In this document: one piece after another, positions 42,915 to 57,214 of the stretch
How the letters are laid out: every line of letters starts with the position of its first letter
Position numbering within the stretch: position 1 is the stretch's first letter
Origin: Rhizobium favelukesii
GTDB taxonomy: Bacteria > Pseudomonadota > Alphaproteobacteria > Rhizobiales > Rhizobiaceae
Assembly: GCF_000577275.2 (NCBI RefSeq)
Contig: NZ_HG916852.1
Location: forward strand, 3,501,001 to 3,565,000
Length of the DNA: 64,000 nt
Reading direction: 5' to 3'
The notes under the pieces: generated by a model
Told to the model about the DNA's origin: nothing
The model's input: only the letters and a program-made list of their open reading frames with translations
Databases searched by the model: none
Program-made: the position numbers and the translations under genes

Positions 42915-44102
42915 ATGAGCACCTTGCATTCGCTGAAGTCGAGCCTGTCTCGGCTGCGGAACGACCGGCATGGCAATTTCGGAATGGTGACGGCCATTGT
43001 GATCCCGGTTCTGATCGGAACCGCTGGCGTGGCAATCGACTTTTCCAACATGGTACTCCAGCAGCGACAGCTCCAGGAGGCGTCCGATGCCGCGGCGCTC
43101 GCGGCGGCTACTGCGCTTGCAAAAGGTACGGTTGCCGATGGTACAGCAGCCGAAGCCCTGGCGAAAGATTTTGTCGTGGGCCAAATGGTCAACTACCTGA
43201 GCAGTACCGATTCAACTTCGCTGAGGAACTCAACAACAGCCTCTGTCACCACAACGACCACAGCCACAAGCAAGAGCTACAAAGTTAAGGTCACTGCTGC
43301 TTACGCAATGGGTTTGACCCCGTTGATGAACGTGTTCGGCAAGAAAAGCGTGAACATCGCGAGCACGAGTTCGACGAGCAGTGGCACAAGCGAGGTTAAG
43401 AGCGCTCTTTCTATGACGCTCGCTCTTGACGAGTCAGGGTCGATGCTGGCTGACACGACGACGAAGCTAAACAATAACAAATGCGATCACTATAACACCA
43501 GCGGCAGCAAGATCGGCAGCTACAGCCCCTGCTACGTCAAGAAGATCGATGCCCTGAAGACAGCCGCAAACCTGCTTCTGGACCAGCTCGACAAGGCCGA
43601 TCCGAACTTCAAATATTCACGGACGAACGCGATCGGCTGGAGCAGCAAAGTTCAGGTATCCAGCAAATTTGCCTGGGGAACTTCGCAGACGAGAAGCAAT
43701 GTCATCAACGTCCTGTCTGCTGGTGGCGGCACAGAATCCGCCGCTCCGATGAAAAAAGCCTACGACGACCTGATCACAACGGGATCCAGCTCCGAAACAC
43801 AAATCCACGCGCAGGCTGGCAACCCCAATCTAACCAAATACATCGTCTTGATGACGGATGGCGAGAACAACGCCTCCTCTTCCGATACCAACACGCTGAA
43901 GACATGCACTGATGCGAAGTCAGCCGGAATAAAGATCTATAGCATCGCCTTCATGGCACCGACAGCCGGCCAGAACCTACTCCGCAGCTGCGCGAGCGGC
44001 GCCTCCTACTACTTCCAGGCAGAAAGCATGACCGACTTGCTGGGTGCATTCACGTCTATTGGCTCTGAAGCATCCTCGGATAAAGTCATCGTCACTCAAT
44101 AA
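42915..44102 (+). CDS. TadG-like protein with von Willebrand factor A domain
   Basis: A 395-residue protein. The N-terminus is a TadE/TadG-type segment: GNFGMVTAIVIPVLIGTAGV forms a transmembrane helix at about residues 18-42, followed by the QRQLQEASDAAALAAATAL helix typical of TadG. A Ser/Thr-rich linker follows. A VWA domain starts near residue 165 with an intact metal site (D172-x-S174-x-S176, then GGGTESAAP and MTDGENN). TadG proteins belong to the Flp/Tad pilus machinery, but no tad genes are here, so this is an orphan copy. AGGTG lies six bases before the chosen ATG. Codon use is poorer in GC than in the surrounding genes. Confidence 0.8.
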   Translation: MSTLHSLKSSLSRLRNDRHGNFGMVTAIVIPVLIGTAGVAIDFSNMVLQQRQLQEASDAAALAAATALAKGTVADGTAAEALAKDFVVGQMVNYLSSTDSTSLRNSTTASVTTTTTATSKSYKVKVTAAYAMGLTPLMNVFGKKSVNIASTSSTSSGTSEVKSALSMTLALDESGSMLADTTTKLNNNKCDHYNTSGSKIGSYSPCYVKKIDALKTAANLLLDQLDKADPNFKYSRTNAIGWSSKVQVSSKFAWGTSQTRSNVINVLSAGGGTESAAPMKKAYDDLITTGSSSETQIHAQAGNPNLTKYIVLMTDGENNASSSDTNTLKTCTDAKSAGIKIYSIAFMAPTAGQNLLRSCASGASYYFQAESMTDLLGAFTSIGSEASSDKVIVTQ

Positions 44103-44128
44103 GGCGACGCCGAAGACAAATCAAAAAC

Positions 44129-44158
44129 GCCGCTCCGGAACCAACCGGAGCGGCTTTT
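44129..44158 (+). terminator. terminator after the TadG-like gene
   Basis: A perfect ten-base-pair stem (GCCGCTCCGG / CCGGAGCGGC) with an AACCAA loop, followed by TTTTCGTTT. Confidence 0.9.
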
Positions 44159-44370
44159 CGTTTCAAAAACGCGCCTATCAAAATCGGAGAACCGATTGAA
44201 ATCAAGTTCTTTCCGCGGCCGGATACCGAGCTCTGTCAATTTTCTCGTTTGGGTAATTCCCTTGTTGCAAGTGCGTTGTAACGATGCATAAACTGCGTCT
44301 TTAGTGCGTGGTAAACCGATTGAAATTGGCATAACGTACTGAAACCAAACAGAATTGGCGAGGACTGACG

Positions 44371-46829
44371 ATGAACACCGTTTCGAAGCCGACCATCCCT
44401 TCCCCCGCCCCCCGCAGTTCCAAGCCTGAAATTCTCGCCGAAGAAATCATCGAGCGCCTGACCTATCGCATCGGCAAGGATGCGAAGGTCGCCAAGCCCC
44501 ATGACTGGCTGACTGCGACGATCCTCGTTTTGCGCGACCGCATCATCGACAAGTGGATGGAATCGACCCGCAGGGTCTATGCGACCGGCGACAAGCGCGT
44601 TTACTACCTCTCGCTCGAATTCCTCATTGGACGCCTGATGCGCGATGCTGTCTCGAACCTCGGCCTCATGGAACAGGTTCGCGACGCGCTCGCCTCGCTC
44701 GGCGTCGATGTTTCGGTCATCGCCGGCCTCGAGCCCGACGCCGCGCTCGGCAACGGCGGCCTCGGTCGTCTCGCCGCCTGTTTCATGGAAAGCATGGCGA
44801 CCGTCGAGGTGCCTGCCTATGGCTACGGCATCCGCTATGTGCACGGCCTCTTCCGCCAGCAGCTTGCCGACGGCTGGCAGGTGGAGCTGCCGGAGAGCTG
44901 GCTGGCACACGGCAACCCCTGGGAGTTCGAGCGCCGCGAAAGCGCTTACGAAATCGGCTTCGGCGGCACGGTGGATGTCGTCAACAACCCCGAGGGCGAG
45001 CCCCGCTACGTGTGGAAACCGGCCGAACGTGTCATTGCCGCAGCCTTCGACACGCCTGTGGTCGGCTGGCGGGGCAAGCGCGTCAACACGCTGCGTCTCT
45101 GGTCGGCGCAGCCGATCGACCCGATCCTGCTCGATGCCTTCAACGCCGGGGATCACATCGGCGCGCTGCGCGAAAGCAACAAGGCGGAAAGCCTGACGCG
45201 TGTCCTCTATCCGGCCGATGCGACAGCTGCCGGCCAGGAGCTGCGCCTGCGCCAGGAGTTCTTCTTCTCCTCCGCATCCCTGCAGGACATCCTGCGCCGT
45301 CATCTGCAGCAGTATGACGACTTCACCTCGCTGCCCGACAAGGTTGCGATCCAGCTGAATGATACGCACCCGGCCGTCTCCGTCGCCGAGCTCATGCGGC
45401 TGCTGTGCGATGTTCACGGCATGGAGTTCGACCTGGCCTGGGATATCACCCGTGGCACGATCGGCTACACCAATCACACGCTCCTGCCTGAAGCGCTCGA
45501 AACCTGGCCGATCCCGCTTTTCGAGCGTCTGCTGCCGCGCCACATGCAGATCATCTACGCAATCAACGCCAAGGTGCTGCTTGAGGCGCGCCGGAACAAG
45601 AGTTTCTCGGAGACGGAAATCCGCTCGATTTCGCTGATCGAGGAAAGCGGCGAGCGCCGTGTGCGCATGGGCAACCTCGCCTTCGTCGGCGCCCATTCGA
45701 TCAACGGCGTCTCGGCGCTGCACACCGACCTGATGAAGGTTACGGTCTTTGCCGACCTGCACAAGCTTTATCCCGACCGCATCAACAACAAGACGAACGG
45801 CATCACGCCACGCCGCTGGCTGCAGCAGTGCAATCCCGGCCTGACCTCACTGATCCGCGAGGCGATCGGCGACGATTTCCTGGACGATGCCGAGAAACTG
45901 AAGCCGCTTGACAAGTTCGCGAGCGATGCAAGCTTCCAGGAGAAGTTCGCTGCGGTGAAGCGTGCCAACAAGGTGGCATTATCTAACCTTGTCGCCAGCC
46001 GCATGGGCATCAAGCTCGATCCGTCGGCTATGTTCGATATCCAGATCAAACGCATCCACGAATACAAGCGCCAGCTGCTCAACGTCATCGAGGCCGTCGC
46101 CCTCTATGACCAAATCCGCTCGCATCCTGAGTTGGACTGGGTACCGCGCGTCAAGCTGTTCGCCGGCAAGGCGGCGCCGAGCTATCACAATGCTAAGCTG
46201 ATCATCAAACTGATCAACGATGTCGCCCGCACGATCAACAACGACCCGGCCGTCCGCGGCCTGCTGAAGGTCGTGTTCGTACCGAACTACAACGTCTCGC
46301 TGGCCGAGGTCATGGTGCCGGCTGCCGATCTTTCCGAGCAGATCTCGACGGCCGGGATGGAGGCATCGGGTACCGGTAACATGAAGTTTGCCCTCAACGG
46401 CGCGCTGACAATCGGCACGCTTGATGGCGCCAATGTCGAGATGCGCGATCATGTCGGTGAGGACAACATCATCATCTTCGGCCTGCGCGCCGATGAAGTC
46501 GCTGCCGCCCGTGCCGACGGCCACAATCCCCGCGCCATCATCGAAGCCTCTCGCGAACTGTCCCAGGCCCTGCAGGCCATCAGTTCCGGCGTCTTCTCGC
46601 ACGACGACCGAAACCGATACTCGGCGTTGATCGAGGGCATCTATGCCCATGACTGGTTCATGGTGGCGGCCGATTTCGATGCCTACGCCCAGGCCCAGCG
46701 CGATGTCGACCAGCTCTGGACCGATCCATCCACCTGGAATTCGAAGGCGATCTGCAACACGGCGCGGATGGGCTGGTTTTCGTCCGACCGCACGATACGT
46801 CAATATGCCAAGGAAATCTGGAGAGCCGG

Positions 46830-46833
<4 letters not shown>
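44371..46833 (+). CDS. glgP: glycogen phosphorylase
   Basis: Cytosolic enzyme of 820 residues that releases glucose 1-phosphate from the non-reducing ends of glycogen. The pyridoxal phosphate lysine is K672 in SGTGNMKFALNG, and the LGNGGLGRLAACF and GYGIRYVHGLF blocks of the N-terminal domain are intact. The length is normal for bacterial maltodextrin/glycogen phosphorylases. The ATG follows GAGGA by six bases. It is first in a six-gene glycogen operon, an order known from Agrobacterium and Rhizobium, and its last bases overlap glgB (ATGA). Confidence 0.96.
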
Positions 46834-49037
<2,204 letters not shown>

Positions 49038-49057
49038 AGACTGGTGGGAGGATAAAA

Positions 49058-50320
49058 ATGGTAGAAAAACGTGTTCAGCCACTTGCCCGCGACGCAATGG
49101 CCTATGTTCTCGCAGGCGGTCGGGGAAGCCGCCTCAAGGAGCTCACCGATCGCCGCGCCAAGCCGGCGGTCTACTTCGGCGGCAAGACCCGCATCATCGA
49201 CTTCGCGTTGTCGAATGCCCTGAACTCGGGCATCCGCCGCATCGGCGTCGCCACCCAGTACAAGGCGCACTCACTGATCCGCCACATGCAGCGCGGCTGG
49301 AACTTCTTCCGCCCCGAGCGAAACGAGAGTTTCGACATTCTGCCGGCCTCCCAGCGCGTCTCCGAGACGCAGTGGTATGAAGGCACGGCCGACGCCGTCT
49401 ACCAGAACATCGACATCATCGAGGATTATGGCGTCGAATACATGGTCATCCTTGCCGGCGACCATGTCTACAAGATGGACTACGAATACATGCTGCAGCA
49501 GCATGTCGATTCCGGCGCCGACGTCACGATCGGCTGCCTGGAAGTGCCGCGCATGGAGGCCGTCGGTTTCGGCGTCATGCATGTCGACCAGAACGATAGG
49601 ATAATCGACTTCATCGAGAAGCCTGCCGACCCGCCGGGCATTCCCGACAAGCTGGATTTTGCACTGGCCTCCATGGGCATTTACGTGTTCCACACGAAGT
49701 TCCTGATCGATGCGTTGCGCCGCGACGCCGCCGACCCGAACTCCAGCAAGGACTTCGGCAAGGACATCATCCCCTACATCGTCAAGAACGGTAAGGCCGT
49801 CGCTCACCGCTTCGCGCAATCCTGCGTCCGCTCCGATTTCGAGCACGAGCCCTATTGGCGCGACGTTGGGACGATCGATGCCTATTGGCAGGCCAACATC
49901 GACCTCACCGCGATCGTTCCGGAACTGGATATCTACGACAAGTCCTGGCCGATCTGGACCTACGCAGAAATCTCGCCGCCGGCAAAATTCGTCCATGACG
50001 ACGAGGACCGCCGTGGCTCGGCGACCTCGTCCGTCGTGGCGGGCGACTGCATCATATCGGGCGCGACGCTCAACAGGAGCCTTCTGTTCACCGGTGTGCG
50101 CGCCAACTCCTATTCCAAGCTGGAGGGAGCGGTCGTCCTGCCGAGCGTGAAGGTCGGCCGGCACGCACAGCTCAGGGACGTCGTGATCGATCACGGCGTC
50201 GTCATCCCGGAAGGCCTTGTCGTCGGCGAGGACCCGGAACTCGATGCCAAGCGGTTCCGGCGCACCGAGAGCGGAATTTGCCTCATCACGCAGCCGATGA
50301 TCGACAAGCTGGATCTTTGA
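49058..50320 (+). CDS. glgC: glucose-1-phosphate adenylyltransferase
   Basis: Makes ADP-glucose from ATP and glucose 1-phosphate, the committed and allosterically controlled step of glycogen synthesis. The 420 residues start with the nucleotide-binding loop [20 protein letters not shown], include the FIEKPADPP motif for glucose 1-phosphate binding, and end in a left-handed beta-helix domain for regulator binding. The ribosome site GGGAGG lies six bases from the ATG. In Agrobacterium and rhizobia this enzyme is activated by fructose 6-phosphate and pyruvate, which is known for the family and assumed here. Confidence 0.96.
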   Translation: MVEKRVQPLARDAMAYVLAGGRGSRLKELTDRRAKPAVYFGGKTRIIDFALSNALNSGIRRIGVATQYKAHSLIRHMQRGWNFFRPERNESFDILPASQRVSETQWYEGTADAVYQNIDIIEDYGVEYMVILAGDHVYKMDYEYMLQQHVDSGADVTIGCLEVPRMEAVGFGVMHVDQNDRIIDFIEKPADPPGIPDKLDFALASMGIYVFHTKFLIDALRRDAADPNSSKDFGKDIIPYIVKNGKAVAHRFAQSCVRSDFEHEPYWRDVGTIDAYWQANIDLTAIVPELDIYDKSWPIWTYAEISPPAKFVHDDEDRRGSATSSVVAGDCIISGATLNRSLLFTGVRANSYSKLEGAVVLPSVKVGRHAQLRDVVIDHGVVIPEGLVVGEDPELDAKRFRRTESGICLITQPMIDKLDL

Positions 50321-50323
50321 CAA

Positions 50324-51766
50324 ATGAAAGTTCTTTCGGTTTCGTCCGAGGTCTTCCCGCTCGTCAAGACAGGGGGCCTTGCCGACGTGGCGGGTGCCCT
50401 GCCGATCGCCCTCAAGCGTTTCGGCGTCGAAACCAAGACCCTCATGCCCGGCTATCCAGCCGTCATGAAGGCGATCCGCAAGCCCGTCGCCCGGCTTCAG
50501 TTCGATGATCTGCTCGGCGAGCCTGCGACGGTCCTGGAAGTGGAGCACGAGGGGATTGATATCCTCGTGCTCGATGCACCCGCCTACTACGACCGCGCGG
50601 GCGGTCCCTATCTCGATGCAACCGGCAGGGACTATCCCGACAACTGGCGTCGCTTTGCAGCATTGTCTCTGGCCGGCGCCGAGATTGCCGCAGGATTGAT
50701 GCCGGGCTGGCGGCCCGACCTCGTGCATACGCATGATTGGCAGTCGGCGATGACCTCGGTCTACATGCGCTACTACCCAACGCCGGAATTGCCGAGCGTG
50801 TTGACAATCCACAACATCGCTTTCCAGGGCCAGTTCGGCGCCGATGTCTTCCCCGGCCTTCGCTTGCCGCCGCATGCCTTCGCAACGGAAAGCATCGAAT
50901 ATTACGGCAATGTCGGCTTTCTGAAGGGTGGCCTGCAGACCGCCCACGCCATCACCACCGTTAGCCCTTCCTATGCCGGCGAAATCCTGACCCCCGAGTT
51001 CGGCATGGGCCTCCAGGGCGTCATCACAAGCCGAATCGATTCGCTCCACGGCATCGTCAATGGCATCGATACCGACGTCTGGAATCCGTCGACCGATCCC
51101 GTTGTCCACACGCATTACAACGGCACCACGCTGAAGAGCCGCGTCGAAAACCGCACCTCGATCGCCGAGTTCTTCGGGCTTCACAACGACAACGCGCCGA
51201 TCTTCTCAATCATCAGCCGCCTCACCTGGCAGAAGGGCATGGACGTCATCGCCGCCACCGCCGATCAGATCGTCGACATGGGCGGCAAGCTTGCCATTCT
51301 TGGTTCGGGAGACGCGGCGCTCGAAGGTTCGCTGCTCGCCGCCGCCGCCCGCCACCCCGGGCGGATCGGCGTCTCCATCGGCTACAACGAGCCGATGTCG
51401 CACCTCATGCAGGCCGGCTCCGACGCCATCATCATCCCCTCGCGCTTCGAGCCCTGCGGCCTGACGCAGCTTTACGGCCTGCGCTACGGATGCGTGCCGA
51501 TCGTCGCCCGCACCGGCGGGTTGAACGACACCGTCATCGACGCCAATCATGCCGCTCTTGCAGCGAAAGTGGCAACCGGGATACAATTCTCGCCTGTGAC
51601 GGCATCGGGTCTGTTGCAAGCCATCCGCCGAGCGCTACTTCTTTACGCCGATCAAAAAGTCTGGACCCAATTGCAAAAGCAGGGCATGAAATCGGATGTC
51701 TCGTGGGAAAAGAGCGCCGAGCGCTACGCTGCCCTCTATTCAAGCCTCGCCCCCAAAGGCAAGTGA
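50324..51766 (+). CDS. glgA: glycogen synthase, ADP-glucose type (GT5)
   Basis: Transfers glucose from ADP-glucose to the growing alpha-1,4 glucan. The 480 residues carry the N-terminal [13 protein letters not shown] motif (K15), as in E. coli GlgA, and the C-terminal [14 protein letters not shown] and RTGGLNDTV motifs with the catalytic glutamate and the ADP-binding glycines. It begins only three bases after the glgC stop, so the two are likely translated together. Confidence 0.96.
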   Translation: MKVLSVSSEVFPLVKTGGLADVAGALPIALKRFGVETKTLMPGYPAVMKAIRKPVARLQFDDLLGEPATVLEVEHEGIDILVLDAPAYYDRAGGPYLDATGRDYPDNWRRFAALSLAGAEIAAGLMPGWRPDLVHTHDWQSAMTSVYMRYYPTPELPSVLTIHNIAFQGQFGADVFPGLRLPPHAFATESIEYYGNVGFLKGGLQTAHAITTVSPSYAGEILTPEFGMGLQGVITSRIDSLHGIVNGIDTDVWNPSTDPVVHTHYNGTTLKSRVENRTSIAEFFGLHNDNAPIFSIISRLTWQKGMDVIAATADQIVDMGGKLAILGSGDAALEGSLLAAAARHPGRIGVSIGYNEPMSHLMQAGSDAIIIPSRFEPCGLTQLYGLRYGCVPIVARTGGLNDTVIDANHAALAAKVATGIQFSPVTASGLLQAIRRALLLYADQKVWTQLQKQGMKSDVSWEKSAERYAALYSSLAPKGK

Positions 51767-53404
<1,638 letters not shown>

Positions 53405-53414
53405 CCGGGGCAGC

Positions 53415-55382
53415 ATGGCGGCGAACAAATCCGGGCAAGGCGGGGCGACCATCTTTGAGACCGGCGTTGATTTCGCCGTCTGGTCGCACAATGCCGGACA
53501 GATCGAGTTGTGTCTGTTCGGCGACGACGACAAGGAACTAACCCGCCTGCCGATGGAACGCGGCGATGACCATGTTCATCGTCTCTTCGTCGACGGATTG
53601 AAGGAAGGCGCGCGCTACGGCTACCGCGCCGACGGCGTCTATGCACCCGACAGTGGCCTTTGGTTCGACCCGTCGAAGCTGCTGGTTGATCCCTACGCAA
53701 AGGAACTCGATCGCCCCTTCCACCATGATTCTCTGCTCGGCACCTTCGGCGCCGAGACGCAGCATCTCGTGCCGAAGGCGATCGTCACCCGCGACATCAG
53801 CGGGAAGCCGGCAAAGTCCCTCTTCAGGCCGGGCGGCTTCATCTACGAGGTCGCGGTGCGGCCCTTCACGATGCTGCATCCGGATATTCCCGAAGCCGAG
53901 CGCGGCACGGTCGCAGCTTTGGCGCATCCCTCGGTGATCGCGCATCTGAAGCGTATCGGCGTCGATGCCATCGAGCTCATGCCGATCACCGCCTGGATCG
54001 ACGAGCGTCACCTGCCGCCGCTCGGGCTGAGAAACGGCTGGGGCTACAACCCCGTTGCCTTCATGGCGCTGGATCCGCGGCTTGTCCCTGGCGGCATGGC
54101 GCAACTACGCGATACCGTTGCGAAGCTCCATGCGGAAGGCATCGCCGTCATCCTCGATCTCGTCTTCAATCATACCGGCGAGAGCGACCGCTTCGGCACA
54201 ACGCTGTCGCTGCGTGGCCTCGACAATCTCTCCTTCTATCGCCATCTGCCCGGCCGGCCAGGCGAATTGGTCAACGATACCGGAACGGGCAACACCGTCG
54301 GTTGCGATCATCCCTATATCAGGCAGCTGATCATCGACAGCCTGCGCCACTTTGTGCTCGGCGCCGGGATCGACGGTTTCCGCTTCGACCTCGCCCCCGT
54401 CCTTGGCCGTTCCTCAAACGGCTTCGAGGCACACGGCAAAACGTTGACGGCGATGCTCGCCGATGATGTGCTGGCGGACCGCGTGATGATCGCCGAACCC
54501 TGGGACATCGGCCCCGGCGGCTATCAGCTTGGCAACTTCCCGGCGCCGTTTCTCGAATGGAACGACCGTGTGCGCGACGATGTCAGGTGCTACTGGCGCG
54601 GCGACGACTACAAGACCGGCCCGCTCGCGACTGCCCTTGCCGGCTGCTCCGATATCTTCTCGCGAAACGCAGGGACAGGGACGCGCAGTGTCAATTTCCT
54701 CGCCGCCCATGACGGCTTTACGCTGAGGGATGTCGTGTCCTACAGCGGCAAGCACAACGAGGCGAACGGCGAGCAAAACCGCGACGGCCACAACGAGAAC
54801 CACACCTGGAACAACGGCGTCGAGGGCGAAACCCGCTACCCCGATATCATTCGCAAGCGCCGTGACGACCTGAAGGCGCTGCTCGCCACGCTCTTTGCCA
54901 CCCGTGGCAGCATCATGCTAACGGCGGGCGACGAAGCCGGCCGCACCCAGCGCGGCAACAACAATGCCTATTGCCAGGACAATGAGATCACCTGGGTCGA
55001 CTGGGCAGCGCTCGACGACGATCTTATCGCCCATACCGCATTCATCTCCGGCCTGCGCAAGCGCTTCTCCGCCTTCGCGGAGATGGGCTTCCTCAACGGC
55101 AACGGCGATGTCGAATGGATATCGCCCTCCGGCCAGCCGATGAGCGTGCAGGAGTGGGAGACGCCGAACTTTTCCACGCTCGGAATGGTGCTTTCGACGC
55201 GCGACGCTGAAAGCAGCAAGGCGACACGGCTGGCCGTGCTTTTCAATCGCTCGGGCGGCGAGGAAATCTTTGCGTTGCCCGGTTCGTCCCCATGGCGACT
55301 TCTTGCCCCCGATGCGTCGAGGAAATCCGCGACTTCGGCGATCGTGCCGCGCCGCTCGGTCGCTTTCTATCTCGAAAGTTGA
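53415..55382 (+). CDS. glgX: glycogen debranching enzyme (GH13 isoamylase type)
   Basis: Hydrolyses alpha-1,6 branches, mainly of phosphorylase limit dextrin, completing the degradation arm. The 655 residues have a CBM48 domain (about 10-110), the GH13 barrel with nucleophile D325 (GFRFDLAPVLG) and acid/base E361 (IAEPWDIGPGGYQ), and a beta C-terminal domain. The start is an ATG ten bases after pgm, without a strong ribosome site. It is the last gene of the operon. Confidence 0.94.
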   Translation: MAANKSGQGGATIFETGVDFAVWSHNAGQIELCLFGDDDKELTRLPMERGDDHVHRLFVDGLKEGARYGYRADGVYAPDSGLWFDPSKLLVDPYAKELDRPFHHDSLLGTFGAETQHLVPKAIVTRDISGKPAKSLFRPGGFIYEVAVRPFTMLHPDIPEAERGTVAALAHPSVIAHLKRIGVDAIELMPITAWIDERHLPPLGLRNGWGYNPVAFMALDPRLVPGGMAQLRDTVAKLHAEGIAVILDLVFNHTGESDRFGTTLSLRGLDNLSFYRHLPGRPGELVNDTGTGNTVGCDHPYIRQLIIDSLRHFVLGAGIDGFRFDLAPVLGRSSNGFEAHGKTLTAMLADDVLADRVMIAEPWDIGPGGYQLGNFPAPFLEWNDRVRDDVRCYWRGDDYKTGPLATALAGCSDIFSRNAGTGTRSVNFLAAHDGFTLRDVVSYSGKHNEANGEQNRDGHNENHTWNNGVEGETRYPDIIRKRRDDLKALLATLFATRGSIMLTAGDEAGRTQRGNNNAYCQDNEITWVDWAALDDDLIAHTAFISGLRKRFSAFAEMGFLNGNGDVEWISPSGQPMSVQEWETPNFSTLGMVLSTRDAESSKATRLAVLFNRSGGEEIFALPGSSPWRLLAPDASRKSATSAIVPRRSVAFYLES

Positions 55383-55468
55383 TCTGCCGGGCTCCTGCCT
55401 GCAATTCCTTGTCGCAATCGTCACAATCCCATTGTAAGGCTTGCGCTGCGCTTTCTCATGAGGAATCA

Positions 55469-55954
55469 ATGGTCAAGGAAATTTCGCTCGCGGATGTGCC
55501 TGGGCTGGTCGGTACTGAAACCGGCCTCTCGGACTGGATTGTCGTCGATCAGGCCATGATCGATGCGTTTGCGCATGCGACCAACGACCATCAGTTCATC
55601 CATGTCGACCCGGAGCGCGCCGCATCGAGTCCCTTCGGCGGCACCATCGCTCACGGCTTTCTTACCCTCTCGCTGCTCTCGGCAATGAACTACAACAGCC
55701 TGCCGAAGGTCCGCGAGCAGACCATGGGCATCAATTACGGCTTCGAGAACGTCCGTTTCCTCTCGCCGGTCAAAACGGGCGCGCGCATCCGCGGCCACTT
55801 TGTCCTCGCCGAAGCCCGCTTCCGCGGCGCCGGCATGCTGATGACGAGCTATGACGTCTCGATCGAGATCGAGAACGAGAAGAAGCCGGCGCTGACCGCC
55901 AAATGGATCACGATCATCCAATTCGACCCCAAGGACCGGCCGGAAAACGTCTAG
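55469..55954 (+). CDS. MaoC-family dehydratase (hot-dog fold, R-specific enoyl-CoA hydratase type)
   Basis: A 161-residue single hot-dog protein. The hydratase dyad D40 and H45 lies in NDHQFIHVDPERA, and the FGGTIAHGFLTLSL helix motif follows. Such proteins hydrate trans-2-enoyl-CoA in fatty acid or polyhydroxyalkanoate metabolism; the substrate is not set by sequence. The start follows GAGGAATCA, and the longer frame upstream runs into the glgX end. Its stop overlaps, in a CTAG palindrome, the stop of the dehydrogenase remnant on the other strand. Confidence 0.85.
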   Translation: MVKEISLADVPGLVGTETGLSDWIVVDQAMIDAFAHATNDHQFIHVDPERAASSPFGGTIAHGFLTLSLLSAMNYNSLPKVREQTMGINYGFENVRFLSPVKTGARIRGHFVLAEARFRGAGMLMTSYDVSIEIENEKKPALTAKWITIIQFDPKDRPENV

Positions 55955-56085
55955 GCGCCTTCGAAATCGATGACGTGCCGGATAATCTGGCCGGCATGGA
56001 GCCGATCGAATGCCTCGTTGATCCCCTCCAGCGGACCGGTCGACGACAGCAAACGATCAACCGGCAGCCGCCCGCGGCTCACAGA
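55951..56085 (-). pseudogene. 3' remnant of a zinc-dependent alcohol dehydrogenase
   Basis: On the minus strand a short frame reads SRGRLPVDRLLSSTGPLEGI, then NEAFDRLHAGQIIRHVIDF, and ends at a proper stop. This is the last 45 or so residues of class III-type zinc alcohol dehydrogenases (the RLPVDRL and INEAFDxL motifs). Upstream the frame loses similarity and hits a stop near 56117, and the rest of the gene (about 330 codons) is absent. The VOC gene abuts it. A deletion removed the 5' part. Confidence 0.75.
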
Positions 56086-56115
56086 GTCGGTGTCGCTTTC
56101 TCGTCCACGATATCC

Positions 56116-56511
56116 CTATGGAGCACCGTTGATTTCGATGATGTTGCGATCGGGATCGAGGAGGTAAGCTTGTGGAAAGCCTGCCGGCCCATTGCGCCTA
56201 AGTCGCAACCGCCACGGATCGCCATCAGGCGCGTCCTCCCGAAAACCCTTTGCGATCAGCCCTCGAATACATCCCTCGAAATCATCGGTGCGGAACGCGA
56301 AATGCCCGTCGGCCGTGTCTATGGTCGCCGCACGCCGGAAGGTCCCGGCCGGATTGATGATGATGTGGACCTGCAGCGCCCCGCAGGCAAACCACGCTCC
56401 GTCCGTGCTGAAGGGCGGCCTCTCGATCTGCTCCAGACCGAAGACATTGCGATAGAAGGCGACCGATCGGGCCAGATCCGTGGCAACGATAGAAACGTGA
56501 TGCAGCATCAT
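56116..56511 (-). CDS. VOC superfamily (glyoxalase/bleomycin-resistance fold) protein
   Basis: A 131-residue single VOC module. It starts MMLHHVSIVATDLARSVAFY, with the first metal-ligand histidine at position 4 or 5. The YLLDPDRNIIEING end carries the glutamate ligand of the second beta-alpha-beta-beta-beta unit. It probably works as a metal-dependent dimer on an unidentified small molecule. The ATG pair follows GGGGGTG; a longer frame to 56580 has no ribosome site. Its stop borders the dehydrogenase remnant. Confidence 0.8.
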   Translation of the reverse strand: MMLHHVSIVATDLARSVAFYRNVFGLEQIERPPFSTDGAWFACGALQVHIIINPAGTFRRAATIDTADGHFAFRTDDFEGCIRGLIAKGFREDAPDGDPWRLRLRRNGPAGFPQAYLLDPDRNIIEINGAP

Positions 56512-56665
56512 CGAAGACACCCCCGCAACCGTTGCGACTACGCTCCAACACGGGCCGCACGCGATGGTGGATGATGACACGAATGACAGCGGCCTTGCAA
56601 CTCGAAGCCACGTGAGGACGGCACACTAGCACCGTCCCCGATCGGGAGTTTCAAATTGGTGGCGC

Positions 56666-57214
56666 TTAGTGCGCTGCGTCTTCCGCCCCCTCGGCCAGCA
56701 GGCCGAATACGAAATCCGCAAACGAACGCCAGCACTCCACCCGGAATGTATCGTCCTCGGTGCGGAAGAGAACGATCTCGGCCTTTCCGAACAGCGTGCG
56801 CGAGCAGGCGCCTACGGGGAAGATCTCGAGCGACAGATCCTGGGGGCAGCCCGCCGAGATCGTCGCCTCCGCCCCGGGGCCGGAAACGATGATCGCAACG
56901 TTGCGATGCGAGACGTCAGTGACCGAATGCAGCGCGCCCGACTTGGCGAGCGCACCCATCAGGTCGGCGCCGGACTCGTCGATAACAAGCCATTCGTCCG
57001 GGCCGAGCCAAAGGGCGGCACGACCCCCCTTGCGGCCAGAGGTCTTCGGCGCAGCCGGGACCGTGACGCCAAGAGCGGAGGAAAGTGCTTTGAGCGATTC
57101 CGCCGGGGCGCGAAGCGCCACGCGGCTTGCCGCCGGCGCCGGCGTCAGCCGTACTGTGGCCGAGCCCCCATGACGACCAGAAAGCACCGACTTGCGAACT
57201 GCCGTATCAGCCAT
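56666..57214 (-). CDS. soxG: sarcosine oxidase gamma subunit
   Basis: Smallest-but-one subunit of heterotetrameric sarcosine oxidase, with 182 residues related to the C-terminal GcvT-like fold. It has the WLGPDEWLVI and DVSHRNVAIIVSG motifs of SoxG. It lies last in soxBDAG and its start overlaps the soxA stop by eight bases, so translation is coupled. It helps assemble the complex that oxidises sarcosine to glycine, with 5,10-methylene-tetrahydrofolate and hydrogen peroxide as products. Confidence 0.9.
   Translation of the reverse strand: MADTAVRKSVLSGRHGGSATVRLTPAPAASRVALRAPAESLKALSSALGVTVPAAPKTSGRKGGRAALWLGPDEWLVIDESGADLMGALAKSGALHSVTDVSHRNVAIIVSGPGAEATISAGCPQDLSLEIFPVGACSRTLFGKAEIVLFRTEDDTFRVECWRSFADFVFGLLAEGAEDAAH

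Noticed and set aside
49271..51184. A long open frame opposite glgC and glgA
   Set aside because: It spans two well-defined genes and has no independent coding signature.
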